Positions 9,755-20,114 of a stretch of DNA of 64,000 bases are shown here, piece by piece (positions within the stretch are counted from its first letter, which is position 1; the number at the start of each line of letters is the position of its first letter). The stretch comes from Nannobrachium achirus. Lineage: Eukaryota; Chordata; Actinopteri; Myctophiformes; Myctophidae. The notes below the pieces were generated by a model. It was not told where the DNA came from, searched no databases, and was given only the letters and a program-made list of their open reading frames with translations. The position numbers and the translations under genes were made by a program. Where the stretch lies: the NCBI GenBank assembly GCA_963921795.1, contig OY997656.1, positions 57,194,222 through 57,258,221 of the forward strand, given 5' to 3'.

Positions 9755-10205
9755 CATGTTTTAGTCTTTTGAATGAAATTCCATTTAGTTTTAGTCATAT
9801 TTTAGTCATCTGAAATGTCTTAGTCTACTTTTAGTCGACTGCATATAGCCTACGATGTTCGATTTTAGTTTTTGAGCGCCTTTTTTGGCGTCGTAATGGC
9901 AGATTTTATTAACTCTTTTCGAGCCACGACCCCCAAAATAATCATATTTTAACTGCGACATCTAGATCGGCTATTTTCACAATTTCTAACTCAAATATTT
10001 GACCGTTTGGCAAATGTTTAGTCGTTTTAGAGTCCTTAAATTGTCACACCATATATGTGCAGATACCCTCTATACACTTAAACTTTGTGTAGGTTTGTAT
10101 ACTGCTGAGTGAGAAAACAATGTTGCACATTAAGTTAATCATTTGGGGACCCCCCAAAATAATGTGGGGACCCCTTGGGGGTCCCAACCCACAGGTTGAG
10201 AACCA
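9755..10205. mobile_element. GTTTTAGTC repeat plus hAT-like fragment (family B)
   Basis: TTTAGTTTTAGTCATATTTTAG resembles 6640-6790. The following CATCTAGATCGGCTATTTTC, GATACCCTCTATACACTTAA and GTTGCACATTAAGTTAATCA match family B at 17165-17450 and 41390-41490. It ends GGTTGAGAACCATTG, a hAT-like terminus. Confidence 0.6.
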
Positions 10206-10231
10206 TTGTTCTAGTTAACATTGTCTTTTTG

Positions 10232-10232
<1 letters not shown>

Positions 10233-10311
<79 letters not shown>

Positions 10312-10332
10312 GTATGTGCGTGCGTGCGTGCG
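10233..10332. repeat. (TG)n(TGCG)n microsatellite upstream of exon 4
   Basis: About 100 bp of TG/TGCG units ending 16 nt before the exon 4 acceptor. Confidence 0.97.
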
Positions 10333-10348
10333 ACATCTCCGTCCTCAG

Positions 10349-10579
10349 CAGAAGCCTGCGAGCCCCTGCCGCCCCAGGAGCATCAGGCCACGCCCCCTGC
10401 GCCCCAGGCCACGCCCCATCTCCCCCTGAGCGCCGTGACCAAAGGTTCGGCGGCGGCCGACTCTCTGGCGCCACCCGCAGCGTCCGCGATGCCGTTGCCA
10501 ACACCTGCGGTGCCGTCGCCAACACCTGCGGTGCCGGAGTCTCCTGCGGTGAAAGCAGGAGAATATCCATTCAGACGTG
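10349..10579 (+). CDS. smtnl: smoothelin-like gene, exon 4 (proline-rich module)
   Basis: 231 nt, phase 1 to 1, acceptor CTCCGTCCTCAG and donor CGTG|gtacgg. It reads EACEPLPPQEHQATPPAPQ, ATPHLPLSAVTKGSAAADS, LAPPAASAMPLPTPAVPS, PTPAVPESPAVKAGEYPFRRG. It shares the PHLPL(S/T)A.TK opening and the K.GEYPFRRG ending with exons 3 and 5. It holds a short internal repeat (PTPAVP twice). GC-rich and proline/alanine-rich, presumably a disordered linker before the CH domain. No known domain; role not inferable. Confidence 0.85.
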
Positions 10580-10602
10580 GTACGGTAATAAAAGACACAA
10601 TA

Positions 10603-11155
10603 GCTGCGTATACATGACAGCTTCATCCCAATCTGATCTAAATAAACCCGATTGAAGGTATTGGATCAAGTGTTTACATGGGGTGAGATCAATCCGATCT
10701 GGTGTTTACATGTGCCCACTTTTAAATTGTGTTGTGATCGCATTTCCCTGTATCCATTAATAATAATAGTAATAATAATGGAGCCTAATGCAAATGCACA
10801 GCCCCACCAAAGTGGAAAAAGCTTCTGTATAGGCCTAAATGTAGGCCTATCATTATTATAAATCATCATCACGTCACAAAATCCATATTTGCGCCCGACG
10901 GCCCATAGAACATAATAGGCTTCATGGACAAGTGCATTCACGATAATAAACAAAAAGTCTGTATAGTTAAATACTTTTAAAATCGACTCTTATATCCCCT
11001 TAACCCAGTCCCCTTTAAATATTATTTATCTGATATAGGATATAGCATAAAGGATATTTTGATCGGGTTTATTTAGGTGTATACATGGAGAATTAGATCG
11101 GATTTATCTAAAATCTTGTTTTTAATACGATTAGAAGCGTCCATATAAACGGGGC
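10603..11155. mobile_element. probable MITE
   Basis: Left text GATCTAAATAAACCCGATTG and GTGTTTACATGGGG is loosely mirrored by GATCGGGTTTATTTAGGTGTATACATGG and GATCGGATTTATC at 11060-11105. Ends not fixed. Confidence 0.45.
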
Positions 11156-11191
11156 TAGTGACACATACAGTATTAGATGACATCTAACCCA

Positions 11192-11615
11192 GGGGTGTCA
11201 ATTGGGTATGGCAGGGGTATGCAGCTGCCACACTCTGGGTCCAGGGGGGGAACATAAAAGTTACTTTTAAATATAAATCCATGAATGTCTCTTTGTCTAT
11301 TTGTTCTGGTTATTATGTTGTTAAATTACAGTAAAATAATGGTACAGGTGCAATTCATTATTGTTAATTGTGGCACGTTTACTAACATGCCAAGTTTAGC
11401 TGCACTTGAACAACTGTTCCAGGCTGCCATATCCAGTCCAAGAAACCGTAGAAACGGGGGAAAAAATGTTATGTACTTAAAATAAAATAAAATAAATGTA
11501 TCATGCCTGTTGCTAAGGTATGGCAACATGACTGGTGTCTTGCACGCGCCTTCGCCAGCGTACAAGACACCAGTCATGTTGCCATACCTTAGCTTTTTCT
11601 GAACTGACGCCACTG
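11192..11615 (+). mobile_element. hAT-like element, family G
   Basis: Starts CAGGGGTGTCAATTGGGTATG and ends CTTTTTCTGAACTGACGCCACTG; the ends are inverted relatives. It contains a perfect stem at 11519-11594 (GTATGGCAACATGACTGGTG and its complement). A reverse copy lies at 12593-13156 and a SINE-split copy at 37779-38315. Confidence 0.75.
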
Positions 11616-11661
11616 ATCTAACCCCCCAATTATTTGGCTAAAGAGTGCCACCATTCACTTA

Positions 11662-12010
11662 CGCCAGTGTTTCTCAACCTTTTTTTCTGCATGGGCACAC
11701 TTCTCATGTCCCAAGAATCCATGGGCACACCAACATAATACAGGGGTGTAAATATCGCCACTGTCGGGAAGAAACCTTGTATCTCCAAGTTTCAAATGTG
11801 TACGTTTCTTCACAGAGTAAAGCCCTGCTTCATCATACAAGGCTGTTGTACAACAGTAGTGAAAACAGCCGATCGGCTGTTTTCACTAGTTTAAATCATT
11901 TTTAAAATGATAAATGCAATACTGGCTTTCAAGCAGTTTCAAGGGGCACACTTGACCCTTCTCAGGGGCACACCAAAGGTCCCCAGGCACAGTGGTTGAG
12001 AAACACTGAC
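11662..12010 (-). mobile_element. hAT (Charlie-like) non-autonomous element, family E
   Basis: The ends are CCAGTGTTTCTCAACC and GGTTGAGAAACACTG, the hAT/Charlie-type terminus. The interior has CATGGGCACAC, ACTGTCGGGAAGAAACCTTGTATCTCC and TTCATCATACAAGGC. Other copies lie at 25344-25735, 26198-26582 and 34762-35422. This copy keeps only a remnant of the central hairpin (GCCGATCGGCTGTTTTCACTAG). Confidence 0.8.
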
Positions 12011-12229
12011 TTACGCTTTATTTTGAAAGAGCCCAAAAGAGGCGATCCCCGGAAGCCACGTGCGCATGCATGTTGTGTAATCTGACGGTAGTAAAATGGA
12101 CGCTAGTTTGTTTTCTTTCGGTCGCGAAACTAAAATCCTAACCGTGGCATATCATCACGGCCCAGTGTCGCTGTGAAAAAGAGCGGCTCTCGGCCTTCTT
12201 GGTGTTCTGGAAGCAGATTCCGAGATAAA

Positions 12230-12470
12230 ATATTTGCTTCTGGGGGGTCCCCGATACATCATATTTCGAGATGGGGGTCCGTGGCCAAATACATGTAATT
12301 TTCGGGGTCAGTTTCAGTTTCAGTTTGTTTTTATTTATAGTACAAAATCACCCCGAGGGGTCTCTGTGCACTTCACAACAGGGCAATACAAACACAATTT
12401 AAAAATGTCATTGATGTGAAATGTCCTTGACATGAAAATGAATTGAGAACCATTGACATAGAAACATGTT
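12230..12470 (+). mobile_element. dispersed repeat family C fragment
   Basis: TGCTTCTGGGGGGTCCC...GAGATGGGGGTCCGTGGCCAAATACAT matches 28440-28530 and 47465-47545. A GTTTCAGTTTCAGTTTGTTT segment interrupts it. The other copies contain the hairpin core. Confidence 0.6.
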
Positions 12471-12592
12471 TTTCAAAAACCTTAAAAGTATTTACAGTAG
12501 AAGACATTTATAGAATCGGGTCAAAATATTCAAAGGCTTGCACAAATTTTCAAGATTCATTTTTTTTTTTTTTTTAAATAGCAGATGTACAC

Positions 12593-13156
12593 AGTGGCGT
12601 CAGTTCAGCAAAAGCTAGGGTATGGCAAAGATGGGAGTCTTCATGGAAAAGAGGCATTACATTTTGTATAACACGGTTCTATTGTGAAAATAGCAGATCT
12701 ACATGCTCACAACGCCTCGCACTGCATAACACATTTCTATGTCTGGAAAAAAAAAGAGTTTTGTCAGTTTTTTTACACAGCTTTCTACGTTTTCTTGGGC
12801 TGGATATGGCAGCCTGGAACGGTTGTTCAAGTGCAGCTAAACTTAGCATGTTAGTAAACGTGCCACAAGTAACAATAAAAAATGTGTTGCACCTGTGCAG
12901 CTGACCTGCGGAACCTGGGAATATACCATTCTGTCAAGATGGGGAGAATAAAAGCGTGGAGACTACAATTATAATACCTTGTTAAAGTGACCATTTTGTT
13001 ACATTTTGCATTTGTAGTTATTTTAATTTAATTTTACATAACCAGCACAGACAAAGAGACATTAATGGATTTATGTTTAAAAGTAACTTTTATTTTCCCC
13101 CCTGGACCCAGGGTATGGCAGCTGCATACCCCTGCCATACCCAATTGACACCCCTG
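12593..13156 (-). mobile_element. hAT-like element, family G, reverse copy
   Basis: CAGTGGCGTCAGTTCAGCAAAAGCTAGGGTATGGC at the left and GCCATACCCAATTGACACCCCTG at the right mirror the copy at 11192-11615. It carries one arm of the hairpin core (AGCAGATCTACATGCTCACAACGCC, 12690-12716). It ends 100 bp before exon 5. Confidence 0.75.
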
Positions 13157-13256
13157 GATATACAATTGAGCTTGTATATTTGCTACTTTTTAATAGTTAG
13201 AGCATAAAATAACAGTTAACGTAATAATGCTAATGTTAATGTGTTCTTCCTCTCAG

Positions 13257-13448
13257 ATCAGAGTGAAGCTAAGCCCTACCTGCCTCTCACTGCCATGACC
13301 AGACCCAGCACCACAGCACCCCCTGGTGGCGCCACCATGCCAGCTCTGTCTCCCTCCCTGGCAACCAAGGCTCCTCCCAGTCACCACCTGCCAACACAAC
13401 AAGCCCCTCCCCCTCCTGTCAAACCCGGGGAATACCCCTTTAAGTCAG
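13257..13448 (+). CDS. smtnl: smoothelin-like gene, exon 5 (proline-rich module)
   Basis: 192 nt, phase 1 to 1, good acceptor TTCTTCCTCTCAG and donor TCAG|gtcagt. It reads DQSEAKPYLPLTAMTRPS, TTAPPGGATMPALSPSLATK, APPSHHLPTQQAPPPPVKPGEYPFKSG. The PYLPLTAMTR opening and the VKPGEYPFKSG ending match exons 3 and 4. The last 37 nt or so, including the donor, are repeated in tandem directly downstream, which makes exon-end choice ambiguous. Reading past the first donor reaches a stop after QCQIRGIPL. Confidence 0.85.
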
Positions 13449-13917
13449 GTCAGTGTCAAATCCGGGGAATACCCCTTTAAGTCAGGTCAGTGTCAAATCC
13501 GGGGAATACCCCTTTAAGTCAGGTCAGTGTCAAATCCAGGGAATACCCCTTTAAGTCAGGTCAGTGTCAAATCCGGGGAATACCCCTTTAAGTCAGTGTT
13601 AAAGGAGTAGTTCACCCCCAAAATTACTTTTTTTCTCTATCGGTTACTCACCCCATGGAGACTATTTTTATTTTAATTTTTTGTCGCATTCCTAAGCCAA
13701 TAATTTGATTATAATAAATGTACCCCCTTTGATTCTGGATGGTATCAATGGGCCTACAACGAGTCTGCTGACATGATTGGCTTAGGAATGCGACAAAAAC
13801 TAAAAAATATATTATTGAACTCAAGTCTCTATGGGCTGAGTAATCGTTAGGAAAAACAAATCATTTTGGGGGTGAACTACTCCTTTAAACGTGGGGAATA
13901 CCCCTTTAAGTCAGGTC
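13412..13917 (+). repeat. 37-bp minisatellite made from the end of exon 5, split by a MITE
   Basis: The unit ATCCGGGGAATACCCCTTTAAGTCAGGTCAGTGTCA recurs at 37-bp steps (GTCAGGTCAG at 13444, 13481, 13518, then on to 13603). One more copy lies at 13889-13917 beyond the MITE. Each unit holds the codons for PGEYPFKSG and the donor AG|gtcagt. 37 is not a multiple of 3, so the extra copies are not in frame. Confidence 0.95.
13599..13888. mobile_element. TTAA-type foldback MITE (AGGAGTAGTTCACC ends)
   Basis: TTAA then AGGAGTAGTTCACCCCCAAA at the left and its inverted copy then TTAA at the right. The internal TTGTCGCATTCCTAAGCCAA is also mirrored. Sister copies lie at 34135-34453 and 40029-40366. 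It sits inside the 37-bp array; removing it restores a repeat unit, which confirms the ends and the TTAA duplication. Confidence 0.93.
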
Positions 13918-14031
13918 AGCACTCACTGTTAGATCAGTGCTGCGACACTTATAATAGATGTAATATAACATATAAAAATACTGTATATAATGACATAAAT
14001 AGTCCCATTAACCCTGTCAGCTATGGCAGTG

Positions 14032-14113
14032 GTTCTCAACATTTTCAGGCCGCGATCCCAGAAAATCTAAAACTTTCCACGGACACATTTGTCCGACGTC
14101 CGTGTTCGGACAC
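14032..14113 (+). mobile_element. hAT-like end fragment
   Basis: GCAGTGGTTCTCAACATTTTC is a Charlie-type hAT terminus. It continues CAGGCCGCGATCCCAGAAAATC and is cut by the next element. Confidence 0.5.
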
Positions 14114-14579
14114 AGGGACGTGCTGGGCCCCTGATTCAGCCCGGGAAAAAGAGTTGGAGAGGCCCTCATTGTGCGCTGCGCTATAGAGAGATATCTCTCT
14201 CTATAGCGCTGCTGCTACTCAAAGATTTGCCATTTCAGATCATGACAAGTGACAAGCCACTGGGCCAATTACATGAGTTATATTTCATCGTTGTCGGGTA
14301 TGTCTAAAACCGTTTGTATTTATCATTAAAAATGATTTAAACTAGTGAAAACAGCCGATCTACAAGTGTGCTTGTAGATCGGCTGTTTTCACTACTTTTG
14401 TGCAACGGCCTTGTATGATGAAGCAGGGCTTTGCTTTGCGAAATAATCTACAAATTTGAAACTTGAACGAAGGCCGACATTTTATTTTTATTTTTTTCCT
14501 AATGGCCGGCCTGGACGGGCCGGGAATGAACCGGCCGTTCGGGAATTGTCCCGCTTTTCCCAATGGCCAGCACGTCCCT
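14114..14579 (+). mobile_element. hAT-like element with CAGGGACGTGCTGG ends, family F, with central hairpin
   Basis: CAGGGACGTGCTGGGCCCC at the left, CCAGCACGTCCCTG at the right. The interior includes TTTATCATTAAAAATGATTTAAACTAGTGAAAACAG, the hairpin at 14342-14393, and TTGTATGATGAAGCAGGGCTTTG. A reverse copy is at 30905-31425. The middle is shared with family E. Confidence 0.8.
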
Positions 14580-14712
14580 GTTCGGACATAGGCTATTGAT
14601 GACCCCTGGTCATTGACCATCTATGTTATGTCATTGCTGATTTGTCAGCTCAGATTTTACATCTATGTTTTGTCATCTCTGATTTGTCATCTCTGTTATG
14701 TCATCTCTGTAG

Positions 14713-14766
14713 CGTCGTCACCCAGTCCCAGACTGAAGAGGAGCATCAGCTTCCCCCAGTCCTCAG
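14713..14766 (+). CDS. smtnl: smoothelin-like gene, exon 6
   Basis: 54 nt, phase 1 to 1, acceptor CATCTCTGTAG and donor TCAG|gtaaga. It reads SSPSPRLKRSISFPQSSG. RLKRSISF has the basic-R-x-S form of a kinase target site and resembles KLKRSQSFG in exon 9. The short length makes it weaker alone, but phase and splice signals fit. Confidence 0.75.
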
Positions 14767-15196
14767 GTAAGAAAAAATAAGTAAGGTTGTGTTTGTTTAC
14801 GTACAGACCAGTACTAGAAAAAGGTTTTCAGCTCTTTCAGAAACAGATCTACAAGCACTTCTGCCACATTTGATTGTGTGACGCTGTAGTATGATGATCA
14901 AGTAGGACGTTAAAAAAAATTACGTCACAGACAGAACGGCCCATACTAGTAGATGCACGTGTGTCAAGTTTGCACTGCTCACTTCAAACTGTTGCGATTT
15001 TTATTAGTTTATTTTATTTTGAAACATGTAGCACCTACTGTAAATGTATCCCATTCAATTAATGCAGATTTCCCCCAGGTGTAGGCCTATCAGTACTTAC
15101 TGTACTTACAGATCTGTGCTCATCTGACTGCGTGAAACTAGACTAGTTTCCTTCTCTAGTTTTATTGTTTTATAGGGTTTTCCGTTTTCTCTGCAG

Positions 15197-15257
15197 AGAT
15201 GAATTTACTCCCCTCTAAAACACCTGTGAAGACTTCTTTCTCCCCCAGCTTTGACAA
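15197..15257 (+). CDS. smtnl: smoothelin-like gene, exon 7
   Basis: 61 nt, phase 1 to 2, acceptor GTTTTCTCTGCAG with a good pyrimidine tract and consensus donor ACAA|gtaaga. It reads EMNLLPSKTPVKTSFSPSFDK. Serine/threonine-rich linker. It is the first exon of the run to change phase, so it ends the series of interchangeable phase 1-1 exons. Confidence 0.8.
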
Positions 15258-15278
15258 GTAAGATCACATCATGAATTA

Positions 15279-15800
15279 ATCGGAGGCCTTAGGGTTTTTT
15301 CGTGCTAATCAGTCTAAAAGCACCACATTTTGCACAGATGTAGCCCAGGGCTTACTCTAATGATTTAGCTAGGGCGCCCGAGTCGGCGACCTTTGGGGTC
15401 ACCACAGCTCCAGAAAACACCCACAGAACTCTGAAGTGATGACTCATCACTTTTCATCACTAAACCATCATTTTCTGGGGCCATTTCTAACCCAAGGAAT
15501 ATTTTTTGTGCAAAACAAATCATTGCAATGGATTCAGCATCATGACAACCCCCTAGTTAGACACCTCACATCCAACTAAAATATACAGGAAAAAAATATA
15601 TTTCTGGGTATTTTCCTCCTGCATAGAAAGTCAATGGGAGCCCAACTTGATTTGGCCGCTGTGGCGACCCCAAAGGTCACAAACTCGGGCGCCCTAGCTA
15701 AATCATTAGAGCATGCCCTGGGCTACATCTGAGCAAAATTTTGTGTTTTAGACTGATTAGCACGAAATTACCATTCTATCTCCCTAAGGCCTCCGACTAA
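15279..15800. mobile_element. foldback MITE with TCGGAGGCCTTAGGG ends
   Basis: TCGGAGGCCTTAGGG...CGTGCTAATCAGTCTAAAA at the left is mirrored by TTTTAGACTGATTAGCACG...CCCTAAGGCCTCCGA. Inner arms GATTTAGCTAGGGCGCCCGAG and complement surround the centre. Non-coding, 20 bp after the exon 7 donor. Confidence 0.88.
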
Positions 15801-17160
15801 ATGGTCCAAGGGTCATTGCCACGCTGGCTTGTGGTGGACATTTTTTAAAACATTCTCGCGGAGCGACCGGGCAACGCAAACGGGCGCCTCGGTATCTTTG
15901 CACCAGCTGGAAAAATCCATCTGGAAAAATCCAGCTGAAGCGACCTTCGCTTCCCCTCCACTCCACCCAACCTCGCCTACCAGGCTTTCTGGGGGAAAGC
16001 CTGGTGTTCGTTCACAACAGGCCGTTTGGTTTCTGCCCAGCGCGGAAACCACTAGAAGAAGCGATTTGATTTGGTTCCCTCCGTTTGTTTCCCCAATCCC
16101 TATTAAAATGCTCCAATAGCCTACTGTAGTCTTTCCAGTCGCTACGAGTTGGACTAAAAGATGCATATACCAAACACATTTTCCAAAAGCAAAACTACTC
16201 CGCATCGAGGAGTTTATTAGGTAGGCCCTAAAAGTATGTCCTTGAGCGCAGGGGAATTATTTTGGGTTAAAACTGTTTCCGGTGGATAGTTCTGGCAAAT
16301 TGTAGTCTTTGAGCACTACAACATGACGTTTTGAGGTTTCTGCTCCAGACCGGTTACAAGCCCGAAAAGTGAAGTGATCCCAGACTACACTCCACCCATC
16401 GCGTCCTGACAGCCAATCAGCGTTGATGTTGTCCGGAGCCAGGGACATATTTTGGGTGTTTGGTTTTGGGACTTTTTTTTCGGGTGTTTCACCTTGATAA
16501 TTTATGACGTGACATAATTCTCTTCCGATGCTGACCAGCGCGACCGAAGTGTAGCGATTGAAGCGACTATAGAAACAAATATATCCTATCTCTTCAGGTA
16601 TGAATGCACCATAAGGTGCCATTCATAGCGTCGTAGTATATCAGTGTCATACATGTTCTGAAGAAAACCTGGAGACGTGACATTCCGTAATTGGGTCCTA
16701 TGATCGAAATAAATGAAAAAAATTAAAAACAAAACCTAGAATTTGCCACCAAGTCTTGCTGTGTACGGACCTATTGATGACCCCTGACTTTGATGACCGG
16801 ACAAACAGTTTAATTTCACTCTTTCAGGGACCACCCTCCTATGGGTACGTGCTAGCCTCGCGTAGCCAGGCTTACTCATCTGCGAAGAGAAAAGCCTAGT
16901 GACAATATCAGGCAGAGACCGTTCAACTTCCACCGTGAGAATTTCACCGGAAGACTGCAACGCATGACGTAACTTCCGTTAAACACAGCACTTCCGCCAC
17001 TTCCGCTAGAACCAACCGGAAGGCATATTGTCCACAGGGTGGGTGCGCGCGCGCGCGGTGTTTCGTTCGAAACACTTGTGTTTAATTTCACTCTTTCAGG
17101 GACTGCCCTCCTATAGGAGGAGGGCGGTCCCTTCCAGAGCTCATTAAACAGGAGTTTCGT
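15801..17160. other. intronic stretch, mostly unrecognised
   Basis: Contains GC-richer patches, a (CG)n-like GTGCGCGCGCGCGCGG run near 17043, and a short palindrome at 17097-17135 (CAGGGACTGCCCTCC and complement) that also partly matches 16827-16843. Both strands carry open frames but no motif I recognise. Confidence 0.4.
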
Positions 17161-17164
17161 TCAA

Positions 17165-17450
17165 AACACTTGATGACGTCCCCAGATGATTAACTTAACG
17201 TGCAACATTGTTTTCTCACTCAACTGTAAACAAACCAACATTAAGTTTATGTGTATAGAGGGTATCTGCACATTTCTAAAGTGCCAATTTAAGGACTTTT
17301 TAATGCCTCTAAAATGACAAATTAAACATTGTCCAAATTGTCAAATACATAGAGGCAGAAATTGTGAAAATAGACGATCTACATACTCACAACGCCTCTC
17401 ATCGCGAGGCGTTGTAAGTATGTAGATCTGCTATTTTCACAATAGAATGT
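17165..17450 (-). mobile_element. family B hAT-like fragment with hairpin (17362-17443)
   Basis: AGATTAACTTAACGTGCAACATTG and AGTTTATGTGTATAGAGGGTATC are the reverse of the 9960-10150 blocks. The hairpin arms are TGTGAAAATAGACGATCTAC and its near-complement around TCATCGCGA. Confidence 0.7.
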
Positions 17451-17509
17451 ATTATTTTTATTTTTTTCAACTTCGACTTTCGACAATGCCCTAGTCTACC
17501 TACGTTTTT

Positions 17510-17605
17510 AGATGACTATTTCTATGCATTTGATGCATTACCTTGAGCTGTTCCTTGCTTACTGTAAGTCGCTCTGGATTAAGAGCGTCTGCTAAATGCC
17601 CACAT
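17510..17605 (+). mobile_element. SINE/L2-type 3' tail
   Basis: TTGCTTACTGTAAGTCGCTCTGGATTAAGAGCGTCTGCTAAATGCC is the conserved 3' tail of fish L2-mobilised SINEs. A related tail is at 55180-55240. It stops about 25 bp before the exon 8 acceptor. Confidence 0.7.
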
Positions 17606-17630
17606 TGAACGTCGTCCGTTGTGTCGACAG

Positions 17631-17744
17631 GAAGGGGAACAAGGCCGACAGCCTGGACGTGGGGAAGTCTCAGACGCTGCCCCGCGCCAACGGTACCCAG
17701 GCCCGACGGGCCATGTTTGAGAGATCCAACACAGAGGTTGGACT
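17631..17744 (+). CDS. smtnl: smoothelin-like gene, exon 8
   Basis: 114 nt, phase 2 to 2, acceptor GTTGTGTCGACAG and consensus donor GACT|gtaagt. It reads KGNKADSLDVGKSQTLPR, ANGTQARRAMFERSNTEVGL. QARRAMFER is a motif I associate with smoothelin-like proteins upstream of the CH domain; that match is from memory. The acceptor's pyrimidine tract is poor because a SINE tail ends just upstream. Confidence 0.88.
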
Positions 17745-17763
17745 GTAAGTAACACAACCTGTT

Positions 17764-17905
17764 AATGATCACTGTTGGTACATTCCATTGACCACACCCT
17801 CCATAGTGATCACTAATGGTACATTCCATTGACCACACCCTCCATGTTGATCACTAATGGTACATTCCATGTACATTCCATTGACCACACCTTCCATGTT
17901 GAGAT
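17764..17905. repeat. 41-bp minisatellite just after exon 8
   Basis: Units of TGATCACTAATGGTACATTCC plus ATTGACCACACCCTCCAT(AG/GT), GATCAC at 17767, 17808 and 17849. It begins 20 nt after the donor and does not include exon sequence. Confidence 0.92.
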
Positions 17906-18009
17906 TTAAGTTCAAGACCCTGTGTTGTTTGATGACATTAGTTTTTGGCATTTTGATGTGTCGTGATGTTTAACCAGGCTATTCTTCTCATTTTCGTCTA
18001 TCTAAATCA

Positions 18010-18134
18010 ATGTTTCCCAAACAGTGGGTCCGGACCCATTTGTGGCTCAAGGACTGATTTTTATGGTTCACGACTCAAGTTAAAATTCAATTTTCTTTCG
18101 GGTCTCGACCTGAAAAGTTTGGGAAACACTGATC
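18010..18134. mobile_element. short hAT-like MITE
   Basis: Inverted ends CAATGTTTCCCAAACAG and AAGTTTGGGAAACACTG, about 125 bp in all, with GGACCCATTTGTGGC inside. No target duplication was checked in detail. Confidence 0.7.
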
Positions 18135-18295
18135 TAAATTATATCACACACTTATTTACAGTACTCTTGTCATTGTTTGATCAATCACAACGGTATTGTG
18201 TTTGTTCTTAGTCATTTTGTTTAACATAAACAAATAATAAACACATAATGTTCTTATGTAGCCTGCAGAAAAATGTCATAAAATATCAGTTTTAA

Positions 18296-18650
<355 letters not shown>

Positions 18651-18659
18651 CGTCATGGC

Positions 18660-19277
18660 AAGTGTCCTCTTTTTTGGTATAACATGGCAACAACAGAGCA
18701 GGTGACACGTTTAACCTAAACAGACTGGTGAGGAAAACAGGCTCTGTCGTTGGGTCCTCTCTGCAGGGGGTGGAGGAAGTACCCAGGGTGCGAACAGCGA
18801 GGAAGCTAGATTCCATCTTGGAGAACTCCTCTCACCCCCTCCATCTGGAGATCACCAGTTACTGGAGTAAGAGAGGAAACGACCGCTTTGCCTACCCAGG
18901 ACGGAGATGTGAGAGACTAGGAAAATCTTTTGTACCGGCCGGTTTTTTTCGCACTGATTTTTTACATTGCACTATTAGGTTGTGTTGGTAGTTTCTGAGT
19001 ATTTTGCTTTGTTTAACAATGACAGTGAGATACTTGTTGCACTAGCATTGACTGTTACGGTCTCTTTTTGTAAGACACTGTATGTATATATACTTATATA
19101 TTATTCGCCCCCTCTATTGATGCACCTTCTCTTTATTGGTACTGTACTGCTCTTGTTTTTTTGTTTTTTTTTCTTATCTATCTTTTTTCTTACTTCTCTG
19201 TAACTTTGTAAATACTGTATACTGCTGTGCTACAACTGAATGGACAACTGAATTTCCCCCTTGGGATAATAAAGGTG

Positions 19278-19325
<48 letters not shown>

Positions 19326-19330
19326 ACAAT
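18660..19330 (+). mobile_element. 5'-truncated LINE 3' end with (TCTA)n tail
   Basis: The frame at 18728-18991 reads KTGSVVGSSLQGVEEVPR...RKLDSILENSSHPLHLE, the region past the reverse transcriptase in fish LINEs (compare the SILDN.SHPLH motif). It ends ATTTCCCCCTTGGGATAATAAAGGTG and then (TCTA)n, a common fish LINE tail. The frame is broken after the PAGF region. It lies within intron 9, same strand as the gene. Confidence 0.75.
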
Positions 19331-20110
19331 CAACCCATTTAAAACGGGAAATCATCGGTCATCAATATGTCCACCAGAGGTCATCAACATGTCCTTACAT
19401 GGACAAATATATGCATTGCAAATATCCATGGCAAATTCTAGATTGTATTTGATATGAGGGTGTTATGTTTGATACCATGCAAAGTGATTTTCCTTCTACA
19501 GAATGTTAATCAGATAGCGTGTTGTTTACACAGATGCTAGCTTTGATGTTGACCTGCTATCCTGGTTACTTGGAGACACCGTGTTGTTGTCTTTGCACTC
19601 CTCTTATGTCTCTACAGCGTTTAGCCTGCCGTGTGTTGGCGAGGGATCGTGTTTGTTCTGCTTCCTCTGGTTTTACACCTGTAAATCTGTCTGGATGACA
19701 GCATGTGCTAGAAGTGTGTTAAATAAATGGTACGTTGTAGGTCACAGGTCACTGGTGGTCAGGTTGAATAAATGTTTTGTAATAATTATGATTATTATAA
19801 TAATTATACAAATCTACAAAGTAATTAGTAACTAAAGTTTTCAAATAAGTAAAGTACAATATTGGAAAATACAAAATTGGAAATACTCCAGTAAAGTAAA
19901 AAATAAAATAAAATAACAGAGATCCGTCCGTCTGTGTGTGAACAATTGACAATTTAAGCATTCTCTTAATCCAGATCCATTTACAATAAGCAAGGTAATA
20001 CATCAGTCTACATCGACATCATTACATCAAATGGAAAGAAATGTCAATCCAAGAAAAATAACGTTCAGTAAAAAACTGTGTATAAAAACCTAGACAAAAA
20101 ATAAACAAAT
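19331..20110. other. intronic stretch without recognised gene
   Basis: AT-rich, with AATAATTATGATTATTATAATAATTAT-like low complexity near 19780-19810. Confidence 0.4.
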
Positions 20111-20114
20111 AAAT

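Noticed and set aside
15813..16622. Minus-strand frames of 130 and 121 codons in intron 7
   Set aside because: No recognisable domain, no splice context, and plus-strand frames overlap them.
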